Assembly (NCBI RefSeq): GCF_000260795.1
Contig: NZ_AJGU01000012.1
Coordinates: 1-64,000 of the forward strand
Reading direction: 5' to 3'
Length of the DNA stretch: 64,000 bases
DNA from: Treponema sp. JC4
Lineage (GTDB): Bacteria > Spirochaetota > Spirochaetia > Treponematales > Treponemataceae
Position numbers and translations under genes: made by a program. Positions within the stretch are counted from its first letter, which is position 1. Each line of letters starts with the position of its first letter. Under the pieces are notes generated by a model, which did not search any database, was not told the origin of the DNA, and saw only the letters and a list, made by a program, of their open reading frames with translations. This document shows, in pieces, positions 41,981 to 50,557 of this stretch.

Positions 41981-43129
41981 ATGTCTGACTCGACTTTTAC
42001 TAAATGGGTTGCCTGCTGGGGAAATGCAACTTCAATTACAGACCGCAAGGAAGCGGTTTATGCAAAGGATTTGACCCTGCGCTATCCGGTAAGGGTAGTT
42101 TTTTCTGGAAGCAAGTTTCGTTTTCATTTTTCAAATTTAACAGGAACTGAAGAGGTAAAAATCACAAAGGCTTTTGTGGCCCTGAAAGGGAGCGACTACA
42201 AAGCTCTTGGAATTACGCTGAATGGCGAAAAGGAGCTTCGCATCCCTGCGGGAAAGGAAATAACTTCTGATGAAATTGACTTTGCGGTAAAGGCAGGTGA
42301 ACAGGTTGAAGTTTCCATGTATCTTGCTGATTTTACCCAGATGAATGCAGGCACTCTGGTAACAGGTCCTCTTTCAAAAGGCAGTTACGCTTACGGCGAT
42401 TTTGCAGATAAGGAAAAATTCCCTGACGATTTAAGCCGCAGCACAAACTGGTTTTACTTTTTGAATACAATTGATGTTTTTACAGAAGAAAAAAATCATG
42501 CCCTTGTCTGCTATGGTGATTCAATAACTGCCCAGTCCTGGCCTGATTACCTTGCCCAGAAAGCCTGGGATAAGGGATTTCATAATGTTGCAATTATCCG
42601 CCGAGCTGTCTGTGGAACAAGAATTCTCCGCCAGTATGACTGCATTACTTATGCGGCTTACGGTTTGAAAGGCGAGACCCGCTTTCCGATTGAAATGCAG
42701 GTGGCCGGTGCTTCTGCGGTAATTATTCAGCATGGAATTAACGATATTATTCATCCGGTTGGGGTTGAAGTAAATAAATTCCGTCCCTGGTCGGACATGC
42801 CTACAGCCCAGGATATGGAAAAGGGTGTTGAAGACTTTTATATTTCCTATGCCCGTAAGCTTGGAATAAAAGTCTGGTCTGGAACTCTTCTTCCGATTTT
42901 TGGCTGGCGAACCTATGCGCCTTTCCGAAATGATTTAAGAAATGAATTTAACGATTGGCTCAGAACTTCTGATAAATTTGACGGTTGCGTAGATTTTGAT
43001 AAAGCTGTCAGAAATCCTGAAAAACCTGAAGCCTTTGCCCAGGGATTTGACAGCGGAGATCATCTGCATCCGAGCGAAGCTGCTTACAAGGCAATGGCAG
43101 AAGCAGTTCCTGAAAGTTTACTAAGCTGA
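41981..43129 (+). CDS. SGNH/GDSL-family hydrolase, carbohydrate-esterase-like
   Basis: A 382-residue protein. An N-terminal beta-rich jelly-roll-like domain (about 1-160) is followed by the SGNH domain with ALVCYGDSITAQSWPDYLAQ (nucleophile Ser), AVIIQHGINDIIHPVG (Gly-Asn block equivalent) and the final GDHLHPSEAAYKAMAE (catalytic Asp and His). The layout resembles CE2/CE3-type acetyl esterases and other deacylases. No signal peptide is visible, so it is probably cytoplasmic. The substrate is unknown, plausibly an acetylated sugar. Confidence 0.8.
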   Translation: MSDSTFTKWVACWGNATSITDRKEAVYAKDLTLRYPVRVVFSGSKFRFHFSNLTGTEEVKITKAFVALKGSDYKALGITLNGEKELRIPAGKEITSDEIDFAVKAGEQVEVSMYLADFTQMNAGTLVTGPLSKGSYAYGDFADKEKFPDDLSRSTNWFYFLNTIDVFTEEKNHALVCYGDSITAQSWPDYLAQKAWDKGFHNVAIIRRAVCGTRILRQYDCITYAAYGLKGETRFPIEMQVAGASAVIIQHGINDIIHPVGVEVNKFRPWSDMPTAQDMEKGVEDFYISYARKLGIKVWSGTLLPIFGWRTYAPFRNDLRNEFNDWLRTSDKFDGCVDFDKAVRNPEKPEAFAQGFDSGDHLHPSEAAYKAMAEAVPESLLS

Positions 43130-43263
43130 TTCTTAACTTAAGTTTGCTAAAATACGTATAAATGTACCTTTTATTTTGAATGAGATGGTGTTATAATTCT
43201 ATTTTGCTGATAGTAAGACTATCAAGTTAAAAGTATAAATATCATTTCAGGAAGAAAAAAAGT

Positions 43264-43932
43264 ATGGCGGACGTTCGCGTTATTGAGGTTAAGGAAAATA
43301 TCCTGGCCGACAACGACAAAGAAGCAGAAATTCTGCGTCAGAAACTCAAAAGCAAAAAGACCTTTTTAATGAATCTCATGTCTTCTCCGGGAAGCGGAAA
43401 AACTACAACTCTTATGCGCACGGTTGAAGCTCTTAAAGACAAAATCAAAATTGGAATTATGGAAGCAGATATTGATTCTTCCGTTGATGCCGAGACTATG
43501 GCAAAGGCGGGGGTAAAATCTATTCAGCTTCACACGGGCGGAATGTGCCACCTGGATGCGGCAATGACTGAGCAGGGACTGAATGAACTTGGCTCTGACG
43601 GGCTTGACCTTGTTGTGCTTGAAAATGTGGGCAATCTGATTTGTCCGGCTGAGTTCGACACTGGGGCTGCAAAAAACGTAATGATTCTTTCGGTTCCGGA
43701 AGGTCACGACAAACCGCTTAAGTATCCGCTGATGTTCAGCAAGGTGGATGCCCTTATTATCAATAAAATCGACGTACTTCCATATTTTGATTTTGATATG
43801 GAAAAAGTGCGTGAATATGTTCTTAAGCTTAATCCGGATGTAAAAATTTTCCCGATCAGTGCAAAGACCGGCGAGGGAGTTTGGGATTGGACAGAGTGGC
43901 TTGAAGGAGAAGTAAAAGCATGGCAGAAGTAA
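43264..43932 (+). CDS. hypB: HypB-type GTPase, hydrogenase nickel-insertion accessory protein
   Basis: A 222-residue P-loop GTPase. The G1 motif is SPGSGKTTT at residues 41-49. Other motifs are MEADIDSSVDAETMAKAG, HTGGMCHLDAAM with the metal-binding Cys-His pair, VLENVGNLICPAEFD and INKIDVLPYFDFDME. HypB stores or passes nickel to the HypA carrier and then to a Ni-Fe enzyme. The N-terminal His-rich nickel store of some HypB proteins is missing. It starts an operon: the next gene overlaps its end by 13 bases, and hypA follows. A TATAAT box at 43192-43197 lies about 70 bp upstream of the ATG. Confidence 0.95.
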   Translation: MADVRVIEVKENILADNDKEAEILRQKLKSKKTFLMNLMSSPGSGKTTTLMRTVEALKDKIKIGIMEADIDSSVDAETMAKAGVKSIQLHTGGMCHLDAAMTEQGLNELGSDGLDLVVLENVGNLICPAEFDTGAAKNVMILSVPEGHDKPLKYPLMFSKVDALIINKIDVLPYFDFDMEKVREYVLKLNPDVKIFPISAKTGEGVWDWTEWLEGEVKAWQK

Positions 43933-46637
43933 GACCGTTAATTTTACAGCTTGGTCAGAAAATTACGGACCGGCTTGGACGAAAAATAAACGAAAATGAC
44001 CCGGAATACTGGGGTCTGAACGAAATTGTTACTGATGAGATGGCAGAAGTTGCTCTCAAGATGGATGTGAGAAAGCCTGTGACTTTGCCTCAGCTTGTTA
44101 AGAAGACTGGCAAAAGTGCGGAATATCTTGAGAAACTGATGATGGATATGGCTATGGCCGGCCTGATTGAGTACAACTGGGAAAATCCTAAGCACGAAAA
44201 GCAGTATATCCTTCCTATGTATGTTCCTGGAAGCGCCGAGTTTACAAATATGAATCAGAAGCAGCTGGAAGAGCATCCGAAACTGGGACGTTTTTTTGAG
44301 CGTATGTCTTTTGAGCCTTTGACTAAGGTTGTTCCTATGGTGCCGGAGGGGGGGGCGGGCATTGGTATGCACGTTATTCCGGTTGAAAAGGCCATTGAAG
44401 CGGAAAATCAGAGTGTCAGCGTGGAGCATATTTCTCACTGGCTTGATAAATATGAAGGAAAATATGCGGCTTCTCCTTGTTCCTGCCGTCTTAGCCGCCG
44501 TACTTTTGATGAAGGTTGTGCGGACGATCCTGAGGACTGGTGTATCGGCGTTGGCGATATGGCTGATTACCTTGTTGAGACTAAGCGCGGTCATTATGTT
44601 ACCCGTGAAAAGGTAATGGAGATTTTGAAGCACGCTGAGGACAACGGTTTTGTTCATCAGATTACAAACATTGACGGCGAAAACAAGATTTTTGCAATCT
44701 GTAACTGTAACGTGAATGTCTGCTATGCTTTGCGAACTTCTCAGCTTTTTAATACGCCTAACTTGTCGCGCTCGGCTTATGTTGCCAGAACTGAAAGTGA
44801 TAAGTGTGTTGCCTGCGGACGCTGTGTTGAATACTGCCCGGCTGGAGCGGTAAAGCTTGGTCAGAAGCTTTGTAAAAGAGACGGAAGTAAGGTTAAGTAT
44901 CCTAAGCACATTCTGCCTGATAACCACAAGTGGAGCGAGAAAAACTGGGATATGAATTACCGCGATACCAACCGCACAAACTGTTATGCGACTGGTACTG
45001 CTCCTTGTAAAACTGCCTGCCCGGCTCACATTGGTATTCAGGGTTATTTGAAGATGGCCAGCGAAGGTCGTTACACTGAGGCGCTTGAGCTGATTAAAAA
45101 GGAAAATCCTTTCCCGGCTGTTTGCGGTCGAATCTGTAATAAGCGCTGCGAGTCGGCTTGTACCCGCGGTACCATCGACCAGGCTATTGCCATTGATGAA
45201 GTAAAGAAATTTATTGCCCAGAAAGACCTTGATGCTAAGGTTCGCTTTATTCCGAAAAAAGTTATTCCTTCTAACCGCGGCGAGTTTGAACAGAAGATTG
45301 CAATTATCGGTGGTGGTCCTGCAGGTTTGAGCTGTGCCTTCTACCTGGCTGAAAAGGGCTACCGTCCTACTGTTTTTGAGCGCAATAAGGTTGCAGGCGG
45401 TATGCTTGTCTATGGTATTCCAAGCTTTAAGCTTGAAAAAGACGTTGTTGCTGCAGAAATTGATGTGATGCGCGAAATGGGCGTTGAAATTAAAACCGGC
45501 GTAGAAGTTGGTAAGGATGTGACAATCCAGCAGCTTCGTGACCAGGGCTACAAGGCCTTCTATATTGCTATCGGATGTCAGGTCGGAAGAAAGGCTGGCG
45601 TTCCTGGTGAGGATGCGGCAGGCGTTATGACTGCAGTGGACTTCCTCCGAACTGTTGCTGATAACCACGATTATAAAGTTAGCGGAAAGACTGTTGTTGT
45701 TGGCGGCGGTAACGTTGCAATTGATGTCAGCCGTACAGCATGGCGCTGTGGTGGCACAGAAGTTCAGCAGTTCTGTCTTGAACAGCGCAACGAAATGCCT
45801 GCTACAGTAGAAGAGATTGAAGAAGCTGAAGAAGAAGGAATTAAGATTAACTGCGGCTGGGGTCCTAAAGAGATTCTGACTGAAGGCGGAAAGGTTCGAG
45901 GAATCGTATTCAAGAAGTGTCTTTCTGTAAAAGACGAAACAGGCCGCTTTAATCCTAAATATGATGAAAATGACACAATGACTGTCGAGTGCGAAAACGT
46001 ATTCCTGTCTATTGGTCAGGCAATTGTCTGGGGCGATATGCTTGCCGGTACTAATGTTCAGCTTGGCCGCGGAAACGGCGTTGTTGCAGACGGCGTAACT
46101 TACCAGACTGCAGAGCCTGATATTTTTGCGGGCGGCGATGTTTACACAGGTCCAAAGTTTGCAATTGATGCTATTGCGGCTGGTAAAAAGGCAGCGGTAT
46201 CAATTCACCGATTTGTTCAGCCTCATTCAAGCATGACAATTGGTCGTGATAAACGCGAATTTATTGAACTCAATAAAGAAGATATTTTTGTACAGGGCTA
46301 TGATGATACTCCTCGTCAGGTTCCAGGCAAGAAAACTGCAAAAGAGGTTGGAAGCGACTTTAAGGAAACTAAGGTTTGCTTTACTGAAGAGCAGATTAAA
46401 AAAGAAACTGCCCGCTGTCTCAGCTGCGGTCAGAGCGTGGTTGATGAGAACAAGTGTATCGGCTGCGGTGTCTGCACGACAAAGTGTGCCTTTGATGCAA
46501 TTCATCTGCACCGCGAGCACCCTAAGGCTAGCCGTATGATTCCAAGTGAAGATAAATTGAAGGCAATTCTGCCTAATATTTTGAAGCGGGAGATTAAGGT
46601 GCTTTTAAACCCTAATAGGAACTCTTTAGATAAGTAG
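43920..46637 (+). CDS. GltD-like FAD/NAD(P) oxidoreductase with N-terminal extension and ferredoxin domains
   Basis: A 905-residue multi-domain protein. Residues about 1-80 look like a winged-helix. Then comes a Cys-rich segment (SPCSCRLSR near 190, then CNCNVNVC near 265). A CVACGRCVEYC 4Fe-4S motif lies near 300, followed by a cysteine-rich adapter of glutamate synthase small subunit (CKTACPAHIG, VCGRICNKRCESAC). The flavin domain has IAIIGGGPAGLSCAFYLAEK and TVVVGGGNVAIDVSRTAW for FAD and NAD(P). A second 4Fe-4S site (CIGCGVCTTKCAFDAIH) is at the end. It probably joins NAD(P)H to ferredoxin or an unknown acceptor. The start overlaps hypB by 13 bases. A run of eight G lies at 44348-44355. 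Confidence 0.85.
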   Translation: MAEVRPLILQLGQKITDRLGRKINENDPEYWGLNEIVTDEMAEVALKMDVRKPVTLPQLVKKTGKSAEYLEKLMMDMAMAGLIEYNWENPKHEKQYILPMYVPGSAEFTNMNQKQLEEHPKLGRFFERMSFEPLTKVVPMVPEGGAGIGMHVIPVEKAIEAENQSVSVEHISHWLDKYEGKYAASPCSCRLSRRTFDEGCADDPEDWCIGVGDMADYLVETKRGHYVTREKVMEILKHAEDNGFVHQITNIDGENKIFAICNCNVNVCYALRTSQLFNTPNLSRSAYVARTESDKCVACGRCVEYCPAGAVKLGQKLCKRDGSKVKYPKHILPDNHKWSEKNWDMNYRDTNRTNCYATGTAPCKTACPAHIGIQGYLKMASEGRYTEALELIKKENPFPAVCGRICNKRCESACTRGTIDQAIAIDEVKKFIAQKDLDAKVRFIPKKVIPSNRGEFEQKIAIIGGGPAGLSCAFYLAEKGYRPTVFERNKVAGGMLVYGIPSFKLEKDVVAAEIDVMREMGVEIKTGVEVGKDVTIQQLRDQGYKAFYIAIGCQVGRKAGVPGEDAAGVMTAVDFLRTVADNHDYKVSGKTVVVGGGNVAIDVSRTAWRCGGTEVQQFCLEQRNEMPATVEEIEEAEEEGIKINCGWGPKEILTEGGKVRGIVFKKCLSVKDETGRFNPKYDENDTMTVECENVFLSIGQAIVWGDMLAGTNVQLGRGNGVVADGVTYQTAEPDIFAGGDVYTGPKFAIDAIAAGKKAAVSIHRFVQPHSSMTIGRDKREFIELNKEDIFVQGYDDTPRQVPGKKTAKEVGSDFKETKVCFTEEQIKKETARCLSCGQSVVDENKCIGCGVCTTKCAFDAIHLHREHPKASRMIPSEDKLKAILPNILKREIKVLLNPNRNSLDK

Positions 46638-46640
46638 AAT

Positions 46641-46728
46641 GGGGGAGTTGCGGGGGCTTCCCCCGCTAGAAGGGGTAGCGTAAGACAGCTTGCTGGCTGA
46701 AGCGAGGGGAAGTCTTTCCCCTCCCCGA
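46641..46728. repeat. Dispersed intergenic repeat, family A, copy 2
   Basis: The short gap between the GltD-like gene and hypA is G-rich and begins with GGGGGAGTTGCGGGGGCTT. It shares the GGGGTAGCG-AAGAC core and the GGCTG-AGCGAGGGG-AAG part with the reverse strand of 27517-27600, and GGGGGAGTTGCGGGGG also has a reverse counterpart near 27665-27682. A compact hairpin is likely. Because the element lies inside the operon, it may affect hypA expression. Confidence 0.55.
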
Positions 46729-46736
46729 GAATGCAC

Positions 46737-47081
46737 ATGCACGAATTAGGAATTGTATTTCATGTAATTAAACGTCTCGAGCGGCTGTCGGAAGAACAGG
46801 GGCTTTCTCAAATCCAGAGTGTGACGCTGGAGCTTGGGGAAGTGAGCGGTGTAGTGCCGGATTTTCTGCTGGACGGCTGGAAGTGGGCGGTAAAAAAATC
46901 TCCGGTCATGGAAAGTGCCGCCCTCAAGATTGAGACTCTGCCGGCGGTGACGATTTGTAATGCCTGCGGGAAAACTTATCCTACGGTTGAAAACGGGAAA
47001 ACTTGCCCGCATTGTAAGAGCGATGATACGGTTTTGCAATGCGGCAACGAGATGAATATAAAGGAAATAGAAGCGTGCTGA
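46737..47081 (+). CDS. hypA: HypA/HybF-family nickel carrier
   Basis: A 114-residue HypA protein. The zinc site has two CxxC pairs, CNACGKTYPTVENGKTCPHC. HypA proteins start Met-His-Glu, where His2 binds nickel. The first ATG in the frame (46731) would give MHMHE; the second (46737) gives MHELGIVFH, which agrees with the family, so that start is chosen. HypA takes nickel to the large subunit of Ni-Fe hydrogenase, or to urease in some bacteria. Neither enzyme is in this window, and hypC, D, E and F are missing. Confidence 0.9.
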   Translation: MHELGIVFHVIKRLERLSEEQGLSQIQSVTLELGEVSGVVPDFLLDGWKWAVKKSPVMESAALKIETLPAVTICNACGKTYPTVENGKTCPHCKSDDTVLQCGNEMNIKEIEAC

Positions 47082-47127
47082 TATCCGCCCGAAAGGGGAA
47101 CTTTCCGGCACGCAAGGAGAATTCAAA

Positions 47128-48243
47128 ATGTTGTTTCAACTTTATGGATCAACAGTAGCAACTCAGTTGCTTGGTTGGTGTTTAGTATTTTTAGGACTTA
47201 TTCTTTTGAATGAGTTTGGTAGAACAAAGATTGGTGGACTCACTATTTTCTTTGTTGTTCCTGCTGCATTAACAGTTTACTTTATTGTAGCTGCAATCGG
47301 TAAGAATTCATTTGCAGCTGAATGGTATGTAATTAAGTATATGGGCGGATGGTTCCATTATGCTAAATTGTATGCCGCAACAATCGGATGTATTGGTTTT
47401 ATTTTTCTTGCAAGAAAATGGACTGCACTTGGAAAGGCTGAATGGTTCAAATGCTGGCCATTTATTATAGTTGGTATCAATATTCTTATTGCTGTAGCTT
47501 CTGATTTTGAATCTGCTGTCAAAGGTGGAATCACTGGTGGCTGGTGGGTATCTAATGAAGGTGTATTCCTCTATGGTGGATGGTGGAACCTCCTCAACGG
47601 TATTGCCGGTATTATCAACATTGCCTGTATGACTGGCTGGTGGGGAATCTACTCTTCAAAGAAGGGAAGCCTTGAAAAGCAGGATATGCTCTGGCCTGAT
47701 ATGACCTGGATGTTCATTCTTGCTTATGACGTTTGGAACTTCGAATATACATACCTCAACCTGCCAACTCACTCTTGGTACTGCGGTCTTGCTCTTCTTC
47801 TTGCTCCTACCTTTGCCGCTAGCTTCTGGAATAAGGGTGGCTGGATTCAGAACCGCGCATTTACACTTTCAATCTGGTGTATGTTCGCTCAGGTTGTGCC
47901 ATTCCAGCTGACAAGACCATTCTCTGTACTCCCTTCAGTTTATGGCGGAGCTCCACAGGACGGAACTGGTGCTCAGGCTTTGTATGATGCTTCTATGGCT
48001 ATCTACAATAACCCTGCTCTTGCTAATAACGGTCCGGAAGTTCAGCAGGCCATCGCTAACATGGGAATTACTGCAGAGCCAAAAGCTCAGGGTGTAATTG
48101 CTGTTCTTGCTCTTGCTATCAACGTTCTTGTTCTTGCTGCAATCATTAAGAAGGCTTGCGCTACTAAGACAAATCCATATAAGAATGAGATTTGGGCTGG
48201 GACTAAAGATTTTGAAGAGGCTATGGAAAGAGCGGAGGCATAA
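47128..48243 (+). CDS. Polytopic membrane protein, DUF5692-like
   Basis: A 371-residue membrane protein with about nine predicted helices and many tryptophan-rich segments (GWWVSNEGVFLYGGWWNLLN; DVWNFEYTYLNLPTHSWYCG). I recall similar proteins under DUF5692, but the match is from memory. The function is unknown. Its place in the hypB-GltD-like-hypA operon suggests a part in a nickel- or redox-dependent membrane process. It is followed directly (by one base) by two small membrane proteins. The SD GGAGAATTCAAA is close to the ATG. Confidence 0.6.
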   Translation: MLFQLYGSTVATQLLGWCLVFLGLILLNEFGRTKIGGLTIFFVVPAALTVYFIVAAIGKNSFAAEWYVIKYMGGWFHYAKLYAATIGCIGFIFLARKWTALGKAEWFKCWPFIIVGINILIAVASDFESAVKGGITGGWWVSNEGVFLYGGWWNLLNGIAGIINIACMTGWWGIYSSKKGSLEKQDMLWPDMTWMFILAYDVWNFEYTYLNLPTHSWYCGLALLLAPTFAASFWNKGGWIQNRAFTLSIWCMFAQVVPFQLTRPFSVLPSVYGGAPQDGTGAQALYDASMAIYNNPALANNGPEVQQAIANMGITAEPKAQGVIAVLALAINVLVLAAIIKKACATKTNPYKNEIWAGTKDFEEAMERAEA

Positions 48244-48244
48244 T

Positions 48245-48643
48245 ATGGCATGTTTTACTGTACCATTGGCAGAGGCTGTAATTGTTTCTGCCGTAAAAGC
48301 TGTGGCTTTCAAACGAAATGCAGACAGCGTAATCAGCGAGTCTAAAAAAGAAAAGCTTGCTGAAATTAAAGAGAACATTAAGAATCTTGAAAAAATGCTT
48401 TACGGCGGAAGTTTTCTTCTTGCCATCGAGCATATTTACCACGGAGAGGTTGTTTTGTACCCGCCGTTTTTGACAGCAATGAACAATCCGGAAGATATTC
48501 CGGAGATGCTTCACGAAATGGCAACCGTTGGAGTTGGAATGGCTGTGCTTGTTACCGCAGTCTGGTGTGCAGCTGTCGGCGTAAGAGCCCTTTTCAGAAA
48601 ACTATCAAAAAGAAGCGGCGCTGTGCTTCAGGGGGCACTCTGA
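48245..48643 (+). CDS. Small membrane protein in the hyp operon
   Basis: A 132-residue protein starting MACFTVPLAEAVIVSAVKAV. One or two helices lie at the N-terminus and about residues 88-112. The central segment is charged and amphipathic (SKKEKLAEIKENIKNLEKML). I do not recognise the family. Its ATG sits two bases after the stop of the preceding membrane gene, and its stop overlaps the start of the next gene (TGATG), which suggests the three proteins are made together and may form a complex. Confidence 0.7.
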   Translation: MACFTVPLAEAVIVSAVKAVAFKRNADSVISESKKEKLAEIKENIKNLEKMLYGGSFLLAIEHIYHGEVVLYPPFLTAMNNPEDIPEMLHEMATVGVGMAVLVTAVWCAAVGVRALFRKLSKRSGAVLQGAL

Positions 48644-48924
48644 TGTGTTTGATTCTGACAATTTTAAGTGCAATTGTTTTTTCGCTGATTTATCTGCTGG
48701 GCGGAAAAAATACTAAAAACGCTGCCGCCCTCAAAACTACAACCCTTATGTTCTGGGCTGCCGCTTTGATGTGGAGTGTTGACGGCATTGCAAGCGTGCT
48801 TGGCGGCGAATCATTTTTTGATATCAGCATTGAAGATTCAATTCTTGGTGCAATTATCGTAGCTGCCGGCTGCGCTTTCTTTGGCCTGATTTCAATTCTG
48901 CATTTGAAAAAGGCTAAGAACTAG
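48643..48924 (+). CDS. Small membrane protein, last in the hyp operon
   Basis: A 93-residue protein with three hydrophobic helices: MCLILTILSAIVFSLIYLLG, a middle one with LMFWAAALMWSVDGIASVLG, and AIIVAAGCAFFGLISILHL. It ends in lysines (KKAKN). The family is not recognised. The start codon overlaps the upstream stop (TGATG). A clear intrinsic terminator follows at 48943-48970, so the operon 43264-48924 ends here. Confidence 0.7.
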   Translation: MCLILTILSAIVFSLIYLLGGKNTKNAAALKTTTLMFWAAALMWSVDGIASVLGGESFFDISIEDSILGAIIVAAGCAFFGLISILHLKKAKN

Positions 48925-48942
48925 AGTTCGTTTAGAGCGATA

Positions 48943-48970
48943 AAATCCCGTCCGATTGGGCGGGATTTTT
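48943..48970 (+). terminator. Intrinsic terminator of the hypB-to-48924 operon
   Basis: An AAATCCCG stem with its CGGGATTT partner surrounds a GATT-centred loop and is followed by nine T. It is the clearest factor-independent terminator in the window, and its place 20 bases after the last stop confirms the operon's end. Confidence 0.85.
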
Positions 48971-49105
48971 TTTTAGAAAGAGTGAAATTATTTCCATTCC
49001 AGCCGCATTTTGTAAGCTGCTTCAAAACAGCCGGTCTCTTCAATTTCTAGAAACTTTTGTTATGTATGTTTCGTTGTAAAATCTGGTTTGTTATATTTTT
49101 GTAAT

Positions 49106-50557
49106 ATGACAGAGAATTTTATGACGGGCAGACAAATCCTTTTTTCAAAGAAATCTTTTCTTTTTGGGCTATTGGCTCTTTTTTGTGTAAGGTCATTTTG
49201 TCTTTCAAAATATTCTACGACTGAACTTTTTTATTCCTATTTGAAAAATGACCCGGATCTTAAAAATTACATGCTGGAACTTGAAAAAGCAAAATTGGAA
49301 TACGATGGAACCGCAATAGAGAAGGGTGTTGACCTGACTCTAAGTACTGGAACGGTTACCCTTAAAACTGCGGATGGTGGAACAAAACTTGAGGCAAAGC
49401 CAAGCCTTTCAGTCAGCATACCGGCGGCGAGCGGACTCACTTTAAGTGCCAGCGGGACTGAAACTGTTACAGAAAATTCTTCGAGTACAAAAGATCTTTC
49501 GCTCGCCGTCGGAATCAGCCTGATTTCAGAAGAGACTGCCCAGAGAAAGCTTGCACTGGAAAAAGCCCGCCGGTCTGTCCTGGAAGCAGAGCGCAATTTG
49601 AAGAATGAAGGTATTAACAGTGAAAATGAATTTTACTCTTATCTGAAAGATATTCTGGAAGAAAGCAGAGAGCTTGTGGAACTTCAGCTGACTCTTTACG
49701 ATGACACGATTGATTTTGAGAAAAAAAAGGCTCAGGGCTATGCGGAAACTTCTTCAACTTACCGCCTTGCCCAGCTTAAGGTTGTCAGCGACGAGCATGA
49801 TATAGAAACCGCCCGACGTGAACTTTTGCGCGACTACATGATTTTTTACAAGGAATGTGGTCTGGAATGCGATTTTACAGTTGAAACGGATTTTTTGTCT
49901 CTTGTTCCTGAGGATATTCAGACTGTGACTGCACTTGATATCGAAAGTTTTTCTCCTGATTCCTACGATGAAACCGAAGAAGCCATCTGGAATCATAAAA
50001 TCAATAAAATGGAACGGGCTGCATCAAAAACTTTTACACTTGGACTTAGCGGCGGCTACACTTTTGACAATTCAAATACCGGAAGTGACACTGCTGATGC
50101 AGGGCTTTCTTCTACAATCGGCGGACTTAGTCTTTACGGCGGTGTCAGTCTTCCTGTGGACGGCAGTGCAAATCCTTCTTATACCGCGAGCGCAACCTTA
50201 AAGCCAAATACCTTCCGCAAGAATAAAATTACAAAAAAGAAGAATTCGGTGAGCGAAGAAATTGAGCTTCTGGCGATTGAAACTTCGCGGAAAAATCTTG
50301 GAACGACAATTCTTGCTTCAAAACAGACTCTTTCTGATATTCAATGGGAAAAAGAAAGCAACCGTCAGAATTACGAGATGTATGAAAAGCTTGAAAAAGA
50401 ACTTGCTGTCTGGTATGAGCAGGGGCTGATTACCGAAAGTGAATATCTGAGTGCAAAAACTAATGCTCAGAAATATAAACTCAGCCTGGTAATCAATGAT
50501 ATAGAAATGATTATTTACAATGATGATGTTAGTGTTATGTTTACGGAGCAGTTATGA
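49106..50557 (+). CDS. TolC-like outer membrane efflux protein
   Basis: A roughly 483-residue protein with a signal-like hydrophobic segment at about residues 14-32 and a long helical and beta-rich region of the outer-membrane factor type: LEKARRSVLEAERNLKNEG, SSTYRLAQLKVVSDEHDIE and EKESNRQNYEMYEKLEKELA are helical, and GLSGGYTFDNSNTGS and SLYGGVSLPVD are beta-strand-like. It would be the channel for the MacA/MacB-type pump encoded downstream. The start is at 49106, but ATG 49121 or 49088 are also possible. It overlaps the adaptor gene by four bases (ATGA). Confidence 0.8.
   Translation: MTENFMTGRQILFSKKSFLFGLLALFCVRSFCLSKYSTTELFYSYLKNDPDLKNYMLELEKAKLEYDGTAIEKGVDLTLSTGTVTLKTADGGTKLEAKPSLSVSIPAASGLTLSASGTETVTENSSSTKDLSLAVGISLISEETAQRKLALEKARRSVLEAERNLKNEGINSENEFYSYLKDILEESRELVELQLTLYDDTIDFEKKKAQGYAETSSTYRLAQLKVVSDEHDIETARRELLRDYMIFYKECGLECDFTVETDFLSLVPEDIQTVTALDIESFSPDSYDETEEAIWNHKINKMERAASKTFTLGLSGGYTFDNSNTGSDTADAGLSSTIGGLSLYGGVSLPVDGSANPSYTASATLKPNTFRKNKITKKKNSVSEEIELLAIETSRKNLGTTILASKQTLSDIQWEKESNRQNYEMYEKLEKELAVWYEQGLITESEYLSAKTNAQKYKLSLVINDIEMIIYNDDVSVMFTEQL

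Noticed and set aside
43944-45668. 574-residue open frame on the strand opposite to the GltD-like gene
   Set aside because: It is wholly antisense to a gene with clear flavin and iron-sulphur motifs. Its sequence is low in recognisable pattern and rich in Ser, Asn and Leu, as expected from the complement of a codon-biased gene.
48988-49056. Minus-strand frame EIEETGCFEAAYKMRLEWK after the terminator
   Set aside because: It reads like the end of a GNAT or DUF gene, but is too short to assign and has no start; left out of the feature list.
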